Positions 43,271 to 53,703 of a DNA stretch of 64,000 nucleotides are shown piece after piece (positions within the stretch are counted from its first letter, which is position 1; every line of letters starts with the position of its first letter). Source of the stretch: Chitinophaga jiangningensis (GTDB lineage: Bacteria; Bacteroidota; Bacteroidia; Chitinophagales; Chitinophagaceae). The translations under genes and the position numbers were made by a program. The stretch is from assembly GCF_900142605.1 (NCBI RefSeq), contig NZ_FRBL01000009.1, forward strand, positions 124,001 through 188,000. Reading direction: 5' to 3'. The notes under the pieces were generated by a model, which did no database searches, was not told where the DNA came from, and worked only from the letters and a program-made list of their open reading frames with translations.

Positions 43271-44263
43271 TTAGCGCTTAACGCCCATGATCTCGTCAGT
43301 TTCGTCGAGGAAGCGCTGAATTTTATTGGTGTTCATGAAAGTCCGCAGGGCGAACTCCCGGTATTTGCCGTTCGGTGTGTTGAACATCAGCTTTACTTCA
43401 GTGCCGGTGTAAATCAGGTTAGTGGATTTACGAACGATATTGTAGCGAATAAAATCATCGAACGGGATTTCTTTTTTGGTTAAGCCACCGAGCGACTTAC
43501 TAACGATCACACGGCGTTGCTTATCAAACTGCCAGCTGTTGGTAAGGATGAAGGCGAATACCAGTGCCAGTACCAGCGGGAACCATACGGCGATGAATTC
43601 ACGCGCCGGCGATTTACCAGGTGCATACCCCGGCGTGGTGAATGCGTAATACCACCAGGCCAGGCAGAGTACCATCAGCACCGCTGTAAAAATTTTGTTT
43701 TGCTTCATGTGGTAGATCTCCCCTTCTTCCTTATAAAATTCGAAAGAGCTGATGGGTACATGCACCGGGTTAGCGGTGGCTGCCGGCTGGTTGCCAAAGA
43801 TCATGTGATGCAGGGCAGGCAGCAGTTCCGCTTCGAAGTGGATGGCTGTTTTGTCTTCAAACCCTTTGTAGTAGGAAGATATACGGATTCCTTTTCCATG
43901 ACGGTTGCTTTTTTTGAAAATGGCATAGGTTAACCCATTCGTTCCGGTAACCGGATCGATGGCTGCAATTTCATCGAAAGCAATTGTTTTCAAGGTCAGT
44001 ATTCCTGCCCATTTCTGGGTCACTGTTTTTGCGTTCGCATCAAAAACGAAAGCAGTAACAGCGTTGGCAAAAAAGAAGCCTGCCACTATTACAACGAAGA
44101 TGTAACCCTGTGCCAGAGAGGCTTGCAGTGAAGGTGACCCTTTGGCCATGAAGGTCCAGATAACACCAAGGATGAACAGTACAAGGATGCCAGATAGCAA
44201 ATAGGCGCGATTAGGAAATACCTGGATGAGGGTATCTCCAATTTTCCATTTTGTTTTTCTCAT
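43271..44263 (-). CDS. Membrane protein of unknown function
   Basis: 330 residues from the ATG at 44263. There are four probable membrane helices in two pairs (about 22-40, 50-70, 195-215 and 225-250), each pair followed by a PH-like beta region: TVTQKWAGILTLKTIAFDEI and RRVIVSKSLGGLTKKEIPFD. This duplicated layout suggests two related halves. I do not recognise a named family. It is on the same strand as the esterase lipoprotein gene, 84 nt downstream of it. Confidence 0.65.
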   Translation of the reverse strand: MRKTKWKIGDTLIQVFPNRAYLLSGILVLFILGVIWTFMAKGSPSLQASLAQGYIFVVIVAGFFFANAVTAFVFDANAKTVTQKWAGILTLKTIAFDEIAAIDPVTGTNGLTYAIFKKSNRHGKGIRISSYYKGFEDKTAIHFEAELLPALHHMIFGNQPAATANPVHVPISSFEFYKEEGEIYHMKQNKIFTAVLMVLCLAWWYYAFTTPGYAPGKSPAREFIAVWFPLVLALVFAFILTNSWQFDKQRRVIVSKSLGGLTKKEIPFDDFIRYNIVRKSTNLIYTGTEVKLMFNTPNGKYREFALRTFMNTNKIQRFLDETDEIMGVKR

Positions 44264-44347
44264 GGGCGCGAAAATAAATAAAATTTCCATACCCAAAGCT
44301 GTATGCACTTCTGGGTAAAGGCGGCGCCTCACAAGCCGATTACCAAA

Positions 44348-45292
44348 TTAAGGCAGACTATATTGACTAAAAAAGCTCCAGATAATATTATTGTTACTGA
44401 ATGCTTTTGAGGTAACATCTGTATCCAGCCCGGTACTTTGATTTCCACCTGGCCATGAATGCCCCCCGTCTTCCGTTAAGTATAACAATACCTGGAAATC
44501 AGCTGCAGTACATCCGTTCCATCTGTAAATGGTATATAGGGGAAATGTAGCGATTGTCTGTTTATTGGCTATACACCCTGCCTTTGCAGCCACCACATTC
44601 AGACAACTGTCCACAGGTGCATTATCCAACCCGGTAAGTGTATAGTTCTGACTTTTACCGCCGGCGTACTTTGCATTCTGGTCCAGTTTGGAGTGGATAT
44701 GCAATACCGGCACATTACGGGAAGGGTTATACGGTGTTTTCATCTGAAAAGCACCGGCATTGGGCGCAATAGCGGCTATTTTCCCAGAAAGTTCTGAGGC
44801 AAGGCGGTAGCACATCATGGCGCCATTGGAGTGGCCGGTAGCATAAACACGTTTTTTGTTGATGCCATAACGGTTGCCTAAGGTATCTATTAAGGCAGCT
44901 ATAAAACCTACATCATCCGTATTTTTCAGGGATGCATTTACACCACAGCAATTACCTGCATTCCATGTTTTGGCCCCGGAAGGATTGTCCAACCCATCCG
45001 GATACACAACTATAAACCCTGCCGTGTCAGCAGTCGTATTCAGGTTCGTAAGCCGGGCCATCTGCGAGGCCGAGCCAAAGCCACCATGAAGTGCCAATAC
45101 TAATGGCAGCTGACCAGTTCTGGCAAAGTAAGCCTGTGGCAAATGGACGGTATAAGTCCTGGCTTCACCTTTAAATACAAAAGACCCGCTAATGTCCGTA
45201 GGAGTAGCTGCCGGGGTGGCGCTTTTTTTTCCGCAGGAAAAAAACAGGATCGGTAAAACCAATAGAATAGTAAGGCGCATGGGGGCTGGCAT
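44348..45292 (-). CDS. PHB depolymerase-like esterase lipoprotein (LpqC type)
   Basis: 314 residues (a start at 45280 is also possible). A lipoprotein signal is seen (LTILLVLPILFFSCGKK). The alpha/beta hydrolase of the feruloyl esterase/PHB depolymerase family has LVLALHGGFGSASQMARL (oxyanion side), nucleophile motif GHSNGAMM and TEDGGHSWPGG with the catalytic His. Cys-rich features such as NAGNCCGVN fit this family. It probably hydrolyses ester-linked polymers or feruloyl esters outside the inner membrane. Confidence 0.85.
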   Translation of the reverse strand: MPAPMRLTILLVLPILFFSCGKKSATPAATPTDISGSFVFKGEARTYTVHLPQAYFARTGQLPLVLALHGGFGSASQMARLTNLNTTADTAGFIVVYPDGLDNPSGAKTWNAGNCCGVNASLKNTDDVGFIAALIDTLGNRYGINKKRVYATGHSNGAMMCYRLASELSGKIAAIAPNAGAFQMKTPYNPSRNVPVLHIHSKLDQNAKYAGGKSQNYTLTGLDNAPVDSCLNVVAAKAGCIANKQTIATFPLYTIYRWNGCTAADFQVLLYLTEDGGHSWPGGNQSTGLDTDVTSKAFSNNNIIWSFFSQYSLP

Positions 45293-45301
45293 TATTTCTT
45301 A

Positions 45302-45309
45302 CAAATATA
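45302..45309 (-). promoter_or_regulatory. Candidate -7 box of the esterase gene
   Basis: On the minus strand this reads TATATTTG, matching TAnnTTTG, 9 nt upstream of the ATG at 45292 and 21 nt upstream of the alternative ATG at 45280. No good -33 element is seen. Confidence 0.4.
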
Positions 45310-45383
45310 TAAAATAAGATAATATCTAAAAATCAGCTTGATTTTAGCTCCAAATCCGTATTTTAGTATTAAATCGTGATCCA

Positions 45384-45995
45384 GTGAGCAATGATGAGGC
45401 TATTCTATTACAGGAGTTGCGGCGGGGGAATCAGGAGGCTTTTATAGCCATTTACAACCAACATTATCCTTCGCTGTACACTTATATCCTGCGTTTTATC
45501 GCTGTTCCCCAACTTGCCGAGGATGCTTTACAGGAAGTATTTGTAAAGATCTGGGAGGTAAGGGAGCGGATAGATCCTGCCCAATCATTCAGGGGATATC
45601 TTTACCGGATCACCCGGAATCATGTTTTTAAGTTAATGAAGAAAATAGCGGCAGATGAAGCGTTGCGTCACCAGGTGATGCAGGACCTTCACCGGCAAAC
45701 GGACGATGCAGACACCCGCCTGCTCTGGAAAGAGTATGAGCAGTTGCTGCATACTGCCATTGCCCGGCTACCGCCACAGCGGCAGCGTGTTTTTAAGCTT
45801 TGCCGCGAAGAAAGCAAATCATACGAGGAAGTAGCAGCAACGCTGGGCATTTCGAAAAATACCGTGAAAGAGCACATGGTACTGGCTTTGAAGAGCATAC
45901 AATCATTTTTTTACGAGCATGCAGACGGCGCCCTGTTCCTCCTTTTTTGGACAGAGGTGCTCATCAACCAAAAAAAAAGCCTGACTTTTTTTTAG
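45384..45995 (+). CDS. ECF RNA polymerase sigma factor, FecI-like
   Basis: 203 residues starting at a GTG (45384); the nearby ATG codons are out of frame. Sigma region 2 includes DALQEVFVKIWEVRERIDPA and FRGYLYRITRNHVF; region 4 includes LPPQRQRVFKLCREESKSYE and EVAATLGISKNTVKEHM. The C-terminal hydrophobic tail (DGALFLLFWTEVLI) is common in the Bacteroidota SusC-linked group. It is followed by a FecR anti-sigma and an STN-containing SusC, so it should be released when the receptor binds its substrate. Confidence 0.93.
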   Translation: MSNDEAILLQELRRGNQEAFIAIYNQHYPSLYTYILRFIAVPQLAEDALQEVFVKIWEVRERIDPAQSFRGYLYRITRNHVFKLMKKIAADEALRHQVMQDLHRQTDDADTRLLWKEYEQLLHTAIARLPPQRQRVFKLCREESKSYEEVAATLGISKNTVKEHMVLALKSIQSFFYEHADGALFLLFWTEVLINQKKSLTFF

Positions 45996-46037
45996 GAAGG
46001 AACCACCCTCCGGCAAATTTTCAGGATAGTATATAGT

Positions 46038-47216
46038 ATGCCGACAGGAAAGAACAATGAATATTACCGACTATTACTGCAACGCTGGCAACAACGCAAG
46101 TGCAGTCCCCAGGAGGCAATAGAACTCCTGGACTACCTCAGCCTGCCGGAGGCGGACCGCCTGCTGCTGGCTGAAATACAGGCTGCGTTTGAGCAGTCGG
46201 CACCGGATACCGACATCAGTGGGCCGGGCGACAGGGTCCGACAGGCCCTGTTCACTCACATACAATCACCTGCTCCCATTATTCCTTTACGCAAAAACGG
46301 GAAACTGCGCTTCCTGGCAGCAGCCGCTGTACTGGCCGCCATCGCCATACCAGCCGCAAAGTACCTGCTGCCGGAGCAAAAACCAGTCATCACCAAAGCT
46401 ATTTCGCAGGACGACCATGACATCTCCCCCGGAAAAAACAAAGCAGTATTAACACTGGCAAACGGTGAAAAAATAGTATTGGACAGCGCCGGCAACCAGC
46501 TGCTGGCCAGCCAGGGTGGCAGCGCTATCCGCAACCACAACGGGGAACTACGCTACGACGACAACGGCCATCAGCCACCGGTATACAACACACTGACCAC
46601 CGCCGCCGGCGAAACATATACACTCACCCTCGCCGATGGTACCAAAGTATGGCTCAACGCAGCCTCCTCCATCCGCTTCCCCAGCGCCTTCCCAGGCAGC
46701 GAGCGACTGGTGGAACTCACCGGTGAGGCCTATTTTGAAGTGGCCGCCAATGCCAACAAAGCATTCCGCATCCACACCGGCAAGATTGCTATCGACGTAC
46801 TGGGCACCAGCTTGAACGTAAACGCCTACACGACAGCAGCTACCACCAACACCACGCTGATAAGCGGTGCCGTGAAAGTAAACAGCTCCTCCGGCTCCCT
46901 CCTGCTGGCACCGGGTGAGCAGTCGCAGGTAAGCGCCAACGGTCATCAGACCAAACAAACCAATGTCAACATCAGCAGTATCATCGCCTGGAAAGACGGA
47001 TTTTTCCAGTTCGAGAATACCCCGCTGACCGAAGTGCTACAGCAATTTGCGCAATGGTATAACGTAGAAATCGTGTACGAAGGAAAAGTAAACAACCGTA
47101 AATTCTTTGGAATCATCAACCGCAACAGCACCCTGAAAAACGTGCTGCGCATTCTGGATGCCAACGATATCTCATTCAGGCTGGAAGGAAACAAATTGAT
47201 CGTGCAACATACATAG
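46038..47216 (+). CDS. FecR-family anti-sigma factor
   Basis: 392 residues. A cytoplasmic N-terminal part (about 1-88), one membrane helix (about 91-111, LRFLAAAAVLAAIAIPAA), a periplasmic FecR domain (about 185-285, with LADGTKVWLNAASSIRFPSA and GEAYFEVAANANKAFRI), and a C-terminal DUF4974 domain (about 318-392, PLTEVLQQFAQWYNVEIVY). It holds the sigma factor inactive and reads the signal from the STN domain of the adjacent SusC. Confidence 0.95.
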   Translation: MPTGKNNEYYRLLLQRWQQRKCSPQEAIELLDYLSLPEADRLLLAEIQAAFEQSAPDTDISGPGDRVRQALFTHIQSPAPIIPLRKNGKLRFLAAAAVLAAIAIPAAKYLLPEQKPVITKAISQDDHDISPGKNKAVLTLANGEKIVLDSAGNQLLASQGGSAIRNHNGELRYDDNGHQPPVYNTLTTAAGETYTLTLADGTKVWLNAASSIRFPSAFPGSERLVELTGEAYFEVAANANKAFRIHTGKIAIDVLGTSLNVNAYTTAATTNTTLISGAVKVNSSSGSLLLAPGEQSQVSANGHQTKQTNVNISSIIAWKDGFFQFENTPLTEVLQQFAQWYNVEIVYEGKVNNRKFFGIINRNSTLKNVLRILDANDISFRLEGNKLIVQHT

Positions 47217-47324
47217 GACGAGAGAAAAAGTAACATACATAGTCATATCAGCCAAAACAGTGAACTGTAAGACCGCGTAAGCATCGCAAACTAACCACAT
47301 ATCTAAATCAAAATTCGCAGAAGT

Positions 47325-50300
47325 ATGCAATCAAGTACTATTGCCTGCACCCGGTCCGGACAAGACCGGCGTCCAACCAAACACCTGAAGGTCAGCAAGC
47401 TACTGGCCCTGCTATGCCTGGCTACCGGGATGCAGGCAAGTGCCGGAAAACCTGCACAGGTAGTGAGCGTGGCATTCAGAGATGCCTCCACCAAAGATGT
47501 ATTCCGGGAGATCAGCAAACAGACAGGACTCAACATCCTCGCGGATGAGCACCTGCTGGAAAAAAGCAGCAGAGCCTCCCTGGTAGTGAACAATGTACCT
47601 GTAACGGAGGCACTGAACCTGTTATTACGCAATCAGCCCCTGACTTATTCCATCGAAAACGGTGCAATCATCATCAGGAACAACCCGATGATGCCACCCG
47701 CCACCACGCCTCCCCCTCCGGTGGAAATACATGGCGTGGTAACCAACGATAAAGGTGAACCCATGCCAGGGGTAACCATTACCGTGAAAGGCAGCAAAAC
47801 CGGCGCTATTTCCCAGCCGGACGGCTCCTTTACCATTCGCGCCAACGAAGGCGAAACGCTGGAGTTCCACATGGTGGGGTTCAAAGCAACCCTCATAAAA
47901 TTTGATGGTAAAAATACCAAACTGAAAGTGATGCTGGAAAGCGATGTATCACACCTCTCCGATGTGATCGTAGTAGGTTACGGTACCGCTAAAAAGAAAG
48001 ACCTCACCGGCTCCATCAGCTCCATTAACAGCGATCAGATGAACATCGGCGGTATTACCAGCAACGCGGCACAGGCCATCCAGGGCCGCGCAGCAGGTGT
48101 ACAGGTAAGCCAGACCAACGCCGCACCAGGTGGTACCACCGCCGTACGTGTACGTGGCGGTAACTCCATCAAATCCACCAACGAACCACTATATGTGGTA
48201 GACGGTTTCATCACCGAAACCGGCAAGGACATCAACCCGAACGATATCGAAGATATCCAGATCCTGAAAGATGCCTCCTCCGCAGCCATCTACGGTGCCC
48301 GCGGTGCCAACGGTATCATCATGATCACCACCAAACGTGGTAAAAACGGCAGAACGTCCATCACCTACGACGGCTACATGGGCTCCCAGCGTATTATCAA
48401 GGAATACGATAAAATGAACGGACTCGATAATATGAAGGTGACCAACGCTAAAGCCAATGAAAAAGGTCAGCCGGACTACTACACCGCTGCCGACCTGGCC
48501 AGCGGCCGCGATAACGACTGGTTCAAACTCGCTACCCGCCCCGGCCTGGTGCAAAGTCATAACCTGAGCATCTCCAGCGGCAATGCTACAGACCGTATCG
48601 CCATGTCGGGCAACTACTTCCAGCAGGACGGTGCGCTGAAAAACACCAGCTACAGCCGCTACTCTGCCCGCGTAAACTACGACAAGCAGGTATCTAAAAA
48701 ATTCAAGGCCGGAGCAAACGTATATCTCTCCCACGCCTATACGAATTTTAAAACCTACGACGGTAACATCGTTCCGAGCAACGTCATGTACGGCGTACTC
48801 ACCGCCTCCCCGGCCATCCCGGTATATAACGACGACGGTACGTATGCCCGTTACCGTGGTAAGGATAATCCGCTGGCATGGCTGATGGCTCCTACCAACG
48901 ACCGCTTCGAGGACAAAGTAAACCTCAACGCCTACCTCGATTACGAGATCATTGAAGGTCTGAACTTCCGCGTAAACGGTGGTACCGAACGACTGAATAC
49001 CAAAGAAGGAACCTACCTGCCGCGCGACCTCGTAGACGGTGAAAAAGTAAGAGGTAAAGCCAGCCTGCTGGACGCACAAACTTCCAGGCAACTGATCGAA
49101 GGATACTTCACTTACAGAAAAACATTTAATAAAATCCACGCCATCAACCTGGTGGCAGGAGCTTCCTACCAGTCGGACCTGAGCCAGCGCCACTACAGCC
49201 TGGTACAGAACTTCAGTACCGATGCTTACCTGTATAACAACCTGGAAGCCGGTACCGAAAGAATCCAGAGCACCAGCCAGAAAATTCCGAATAAACTGGC
49301 TTCTGCCTATGGCCGCCTGAACTATACATTGATGGATAAGTACCTGCTCACCGCTACTTTCCGCCGCGATGGCTCCCAGGCATTTGGTACCAATAACCGC
49401 TTCGGTTACTTCCCATCTTTCTCACTGGCATGGAGAGCTTCCGATGAAGAGTTTATCAAAAACCTGAACGTATTCTCCAACCTGAAAGTACGCGGTGGTT
49501 ACGGTAAAACCGGTAACGACCGTATAGGCAGCTACATTTACATGTCTACCTTCGGGCCTACCAACGTATCACTGGGCGAAGGCAGCGACAGCTACGGTGG
49601 CGTGGTGGCTACCCGCTTATCCAACCCGAACCTGCAATGGGAATCCCTGGCGCAGCTGGACCTGGGGCTGGATATGGGCTTCTTCCAGGATAAGCTGAGC
49701 GTGACCATCGACTACTACAAGAAAACAACAAAAGACCTGATCTACGACCTGCCAATCGGCGACTGGAACGGTTTCCAGACCATCACAGTAAATACAGGGG
49801 AGTTGCAGAACCAGGGCGTGGAACTGGGTATTAATACCGAAAACATCAATCATAAAAACTTCACCTGGAACACCTCGTTCAACATTGCTTACAACAAGCA
49901 GAAAGTGATTAACCTGGGCGGACAACCATACATCATCACGCAAACGGCTAACCTGTATGGCGGTCGCGGTATGGACTTTACCAAACTCGCCCCGGGACAG
50001 GAGCTGAGCACCTTCTACGGTTACATCTACGATGGCGTTATCAAAACAGGGGAAGCGCATCCGGCACAGCCTAACTCCAAACCGGGCGATCCTAAATTCA
50101 AGGATATCAGCGGTCCGGATGGTAAGCCTGACGGTAAGATTGATGCCAGCGACCGTACCTATCTCGGTCATGCCAACCCGCATTACATCTATGGTTTAAA
50201 CAACGACTTCCGCATCGGCAACTTCGACCTGAACATCTTCCTGCAGGGTGCACTGGACTACAGCCTGTATAATGGTACTGCGCTGGTACTGGAATCAGGT

Positions 50301-50675
50301 CCCGGCTCGGCAGCACTCAACAGATGGACCACCACTAACGAGAACACCGATATTCCGAGAGATGGCTATGCCATTGGTTATGGAGGTTTGATGAACTCCC
50401 GCTTCGTGGAAAACGCTTCTTACCTGCGCGTGAAAATGGTGACCCTGGGTTACAATATCCCGGTTAAGAACACTTTCCTGAAAGTGATGCAGGGCCTGAG
50501 AGTATATGGTTCCGTACAAAACCTGTTTACCATCACCGGCTATTCCGGCAGTGATCCTGAAGTGAACAGTAATATGAACAGCAGTGGCGCTACCGCTAAC
50601 CTGAGCTCAGGTTTGGACTATACCGCCTTCCCTGCTTACCGTACCTATACTGTAGGCCTGAAAGCGAATTTTTAA
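47325..50675 (+). CDS. SusC/RagA-type TonB receptor with N-terminal STN domain
   Basis: 1116 residues. After a signal peptide, an STN domain (about 47-118: VAFRDASTKDVFREISKQTG) is the signalling module that contacts FecR. A carboxypeptidase-regulatory-like domain follows (about 135-200: GVVTNDKGEPMPGVTITVKG), then the plug with DVIVVGYGTAKKKDLTGSIS and DASSAAIYGARGANGIIMIT, and a large barrel ending in TVGLKANF. It is paired with SusD 18 nt downstream. The ligand is unknown. Confidence 0.95.
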   Translation: MQSSTIACTRSGQDRRPTKHLKVSKLLALLCLATGMQASAGKPAQVVSVAFRDASTKDVFREISKQTGLNILADEHLLEKSSRASLVVNNVPVTEALNLLLRNQPLTYSIENGAIIIRNNPMMPPATTPPPPVEIHGVVTNDKGEPMPGVTITVKGSKTGAISQPDGSFTIRANEGETLEFHMVGFKATLIKFDGKNTKLKVMLESDVSHLSDVIVVGYGTAKKKDLTGSISSINSDQMNIGGITSNAAQAIQGRAAGVQVSQTNAAPGGTTAVRVRGGNSIKSTNEPLYVVDGFITETGKDINPNDIEDIQILKDASSAAIYGARGANGIIMITTKRGKNGRTSITYDGYMGSQRIIKEYDKMNGLDNMKVTNAKANEKGQPDYYTAADLASGRDNDWFKLATRPGLVQSHNLSISSGNATDRIAMSGNYFQQDGALKNTSYSRYSARVNYDKQVSKKFKAGANVYLSHAYTNFKTYDGNIVPSNVMYGVLTASPAIPVYNDDGTYARYRGKDNPLAWLMAPTNDRFEDKVNLNAYLDYEIIEGLNFRVNGGTERLNTKEGTYLPRDLVDGEKVRGKASLLDAQTSRQLIEGYFTYRKTFNKIHAINLVAGASYQSDLSQRHYSLVQNFSTDAYLYNNLEAGTERIQSTSQKIPNKLASAYGRLNYTLMDKYLLTATFRRDGSQAFGTNNRFGYFPSFSLAWRASDEEFIKNLNVFSNLKVRGGYGKTGNDRIGSYIYMSTFGPTNVSLGEGSDSYGGVVATRLSNPNLQWESLAQLDLGLDMGFFQDKLSVTIDYYKKTTKDLIYDLPIGDWNGFQTITVNTGELQNQGVELGINTENINHKNFTWNTSFNIAYNKQKVINLGGQPYIITQTANLYGGRGMDFTKLAPGQELSTFYGYIYDGVIKTGEAHPAQPNSKPGDPKFKDISGPDGKPDGKIDASDRTYLGHANPHYIYGLNNDFRIGNFDLNIFLQGALDYSLYNGTALVLESGPGSAALNRWTTTNENTDIPRDGYAIGYGGLMNSRFVENASYLRVKMVTLGYNIPVKNTFLKVMQGLRVYGSVQNLFTITGYSGSDPEVNSNMNSSGATANLSSGLDYTAFPAYRTYTVGLKANF

Positions 50676-50693
50676 CCTGTAAACTTTAGAAGA

Positions 50694-52223
50694 ATGAAAT
50701 TTAGATATATCGCACTTGCTGCATTGATGCTGGGCGCTGCGTCATGTAGCAAACTGGAAGATCCGAAAGTATACAGCTTCCTTACCAGCAGTAATGCATT
50801 TCTTACACTGAGTGACGCCAAGGCTGCTGTAAACGGTGTGTACTCCCGTTTAAAACAACCGAGTGGCCGCTCCGATGCCTGGATGTACTACGCCGGTTTC
50901 CAGGTAACTATTTCCGACCTCACTACCGACATCGGACATGCCAGCTCCGGTGGCGATGTAGGCCTGATGTCGGAATGCCAGTGGGCACCTGCCAACACCT
51001 ACCTGGCTTTCGCCTGGCAGCACCAGTACAAGCTGGTAACAGATGCCAACATCGCACTCTACAACATCGGCAAAATGAACAGCATTACCGATGCACAAAA
51101 AACACAGTTCACCGCAGAACTCCGCTTCCTCCGTGCGCTTGGCTATGTGGATCTGACAGATGCTTTTGGCCCGGTGATACTGGTAACTGATTCTACTGTG
51201 GCGCAAAACCAGTCGAACCCTACTTACTTTGACCAGATGGCTCCCGTTCCGGTGGAACAGGTAAACCAACTGATCATCAAGGACCTGGAATTTGCAGCTG
51301 CCAACCTGCCGGTTAACTATGTAGGTAACGCGGTATACAGCACGAATGATATTGGTCGTGCTACCAAAGGAGCTGCACTTTCCCTGCTCACTAAGCTGTA
51401 CATGCGCGAGCACCAGTGGGATAAAGCCCTGCCGCTTACGCAACAGGTAATGGGCCTGGGATATGATCTGTATCCTTCTTATGCCGGCTTGTTTGCAGAA
51501 AAGAATAAATGGAACCAGGAAAGTATTTTCTCTGCCCTGGCGGACCCGCTGACGGATGCGGTGGAAATACTGAACCACTTTGGTCCGCTGAACCACCCTA
51601 CCGTAACAGACCGCTGGCAGTACTTTGCCGTAACCTGGTACTTCTGGAATACCTTCAACGATGCCGATGAACGTAAGCAACTGTTCTATTACGACTACGA
51701 GGGCAGCGATGGCCTGCACTACAAACAGGGCCCTCCGGGCGCTACCAATCCGCCGGCAGGTGAATTCTACATGCCGGATGTAGCTACCAAGAAATTCGCT
51801 GATCCAAACGGTTCTACTACTTACTACGATGGTCACGTGTTCCCGATCCTGCGTTACGCGGATATTTTGCTGAGTCGCGCGGAAATCATCAACGAAATTT
51901 CCGGCCCTACACAGGAAGCCGTAGACCTGATCAACCGGGTAAAGGCACGTTCCAAGGCGCCACAACTGGGTGCTGCAGGCAGTTTCACCCGCGAAACACT
52001 GCGCGATGCCATCCTGCAGGAGCGCGGCTGGGAGTTCTTCTTTGAGTGCAAACGCCGCCAGGACCTGATCCGCATGGGTAAATATGAGTCCGTGGTAAAC
52101 ACTTACCTGCAGGCTGCCAAGCTCACGCCTACCATCCAGATGCCGAGAGATAAGTACTTCTCTTATCCGCAGGCACAAACGGATATCAATAAAAAACTCA
52201 GCAACGGTGACAGACGCCAGTAA
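50694..52223 (+). CDS. SusD/RagB-type surface lipoprotein
   Basis: 509 residues. A lipoprotein signal has lipid Cys18 (ALAALMLGAASC). SusD features are present: the TPR-like helices, AELRFLRALGYVDLTDAFGP, KGAALSLLTKLYMREHQWDKAL, and the C-terminal RYADILLSRAEIINEI and RGWEFFFECKRRQDLIRMGK. It forms the substrate-capture lid on the SusC barrel. Confidence 0.95.
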   Translation: MKFRYIALAALMLGAASCSKLEDPKVYSFLTSSNAFLTLSDAKAAVNGVYSRLKQPSGRSDAWMYYAGFQVTISDLTTDIGHASSGGDVGLMSECQWAPANTYLAFAWQHQYKLVTDANIALYNIGKMNSITDAQKTQFTAELRFLRALGYVDLTDAFGPVILVTDSTVAQNQSNPTYFDQMAPVPVEQVNQLIIKDLEFAAANLPVNYVGNAVYSTNDIGRATKGAALSLLTKLYMREHQWDKALPLTQQVMGLGYDLYPSYAGLFAEKNKWNQESIFSALADPLTDAVEILNHFGPLNHPTVTDRWQYFAVTWYFWNTFNDADERKQLFYYDYEGSDGLHYKQGPPGATNPPAGEFYMPDVATKKFADPNGSTTYYDGHVFPILRYADILLSRAEIINEISGPTQEAVDLINRVKARSKAPQLGAAGSFTRETLRDAILQERGWEFFFECKRRQDLIRMGKYESVVNTYLQAAKLTPTIQMPRDKYFSYPQAQTDINKKLSNGDRRQ

Positions 52224-52257
52224 AAAATGTATTTTTCCGGCAAGACCAACATTGCAA

Positions 52258-53682
52258 ATGATAAAATGGAATCACATACAACACAGGCTGCCGCTGGTTT
52301 TAGCGGCAGCCCTGCTGTTGCTCGCCGGCCAGTCGTGTAGTCGCTACAGCACCGATGTAAAGGAAATCATGGTATTGCCTGTAGGCGCCAACGCATTAAA
52401 GGTGGCTACTAAGGTTACCTGTCGCGCAGAACGCGATGCCGCCGTTGAATACTGGCCACAAGGGCATGCAGATCAGAAAACCACTACCCCGCTGTCCACC
52501 GCCAAAACGGTACACAACATCGTACTTACTAACCTGCAGGGTGCTACGAAATATGAATACAGGATTCTTACCGGCCATGGCAGCAACCTGAAGGCCAGTA
52601 AGGTTTATGAATTCACCACCAACGACATCCCGGTGTGGATGAAGGATATATTTCGTGTAGTGTGCCCCGATAGTTCGGTATTGCCGGCAGCTTTCGGGAA
52701 AGGCTACGTTATGCTTACCCAGCGTGAAGATCCGGGCTATGTATGCATGGTAAATGCACGCGGTAAAATTGTATGGTACCACCAGGTGCATAATGCGGGC
52801 TATAAGGTAGCGCGGTTTACAGCCAGCAATACGGTACTGGGGCTGCTGGGCGGCGCGGGCTATGAAACCAGCTACGGCGATCAGATCCTCGAAGTATCAC
52901 TCACCGGTGATACCCTGTTATACCTGAAAAAAGGTCAGGGAGATTTTAAGCAAACCATTCACCATGAAATCCTGGAGGACAAAGACCACCTGCTCACACT
53001 GTGTGTAGAGGAACGCGTGATGGACCTCAGCAGCATTGGCGGCAGCAAAACCGATACCATCAAAGGCGACGGCATCCTGGTGCTGGACCGCAAAGGTCAC
53101 CAGGTATGGAAATGGACGGTATTTGATGAGCTGGACCCGCTGAAGGAAAAAAATATCCTGAAAGAGAAAGGTGACTGGATGCATGCCAACTGTATCACCA
53201 TCGATAAAGATGGCAACTACCTCGTCTCTTTTTATAACAACGGGCAGATCTGGAGGATAGACAGTAAAACCGGCAAACGCTTGTGGACACTGGGTAAAAA
53301 CGGCAGCTTCCCTATTCCGGACAGCGCCTTTTTTGATCAGGCCCACGGCATTCACTTTGATCAGCGTGGCTACCTTACTTTCTTTGACAATGGGGTGAGT
53401 AAGAAAACCTCCCGCACACTTACGTTTGCCATCGACGGGCAGCAGGCGAAGCTGATGAACAACACCGTGTTACCGCCGGAGTTTTACAATGAACGGATGG
53501 GCAGCAGTTATCAGATCACTGACAGCACCCTGCTCACCTGCGCGACTAAACGCAATTCCGTATTGCTGACCAACCTGGAAGGCCGTTTCCTTTGGCTGCT
53601 GAAAACGGGCATGTCGTCGTACAGGGCCAACTTTATTGCGGCCGACAGGCTACAACCATTTATCAATCAACCTGGCTATTAA
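52258..53682 (+). CDS. Aryl-sulfate sulfotransferase-like lipoprotein (ASST family)
   Basis: 474 residues from the ATG at 52258, which gives a lipoprotein signal (LVLAAALLLLAGQSC). A fibronectin-like N-terminal region (about 25-125) precedes a six-bladed propeller with the repeated sequence style of arylsulfotransferases: KTIHHEILEDKDHLLTL-like strands, GDWMHANCITIDKDGNYLVS, WRIDSKTGKRLWTLGKNG and DQAHGIHFDQRGYLTFFDNG. ASST transfers sulfate from aryl sulfates to phenols through a phospho-His-like sulfo-His intermediate; several conserved-looking His residues are visible, but I cannot assign the catalytic one. It is encoded directly after SusD. Confidence 0.85.
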   Translation: MIKWNHIQHRLPLVLAAALLLLAGQSCSRYSTDVKEIMVLPVGANALKVATKVTCRAERDAAVEYWPQGHADQKTTTPLSTAKTVHNIVLTNLQGATKYEYRILTGHGSNLKASKVYEFTTNDIPVWMKDIFRVVCPDSSVLPAAFGKGYVMLTQREDPGYVCMVNARGKIVWYHQVHNAGYKVARFTASNTVLGLLGGAGYETSYGDQILEVSLTGDTLLYLKKGQGDFKQTIHHEILEDKDHLLTLCVEERVMDLSSIGGSKTDTIKGDGILVLDRKGHQVWKWTVFDELDPLKEKNILKEKGDWMHANCITIDKDGNYLVSFYNNGQIWRIDSKTGKRLWTLGKNGSFPIPDSAFFDQAHGIHFDQRGYLTFFDNGVSKKTSRTLTFAIDGQQAKLMNNTVLPPEFYNERMGSSYQITDSTLLTCATKRNSVLLTNLEGRFLWLLKTGMSSYRANFIAADRLQPFINQPGY

Positions 53683-53703
53683 TAAGCTTTGAAATCTTGT
53701 AAG

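Noticed and set aside
45800..46036. Alternative 78-codon frame at the end of the sigma factor gene
   Set aside because: Out-of-frame overlap with sigma region 4; no family resemblance.
50850..52178. 442-codon open frame antisense to susD
   Set aside because: Shadow of the susD codon pattern; the encoded sequence has no domain and the + strand gene is unmistakable.
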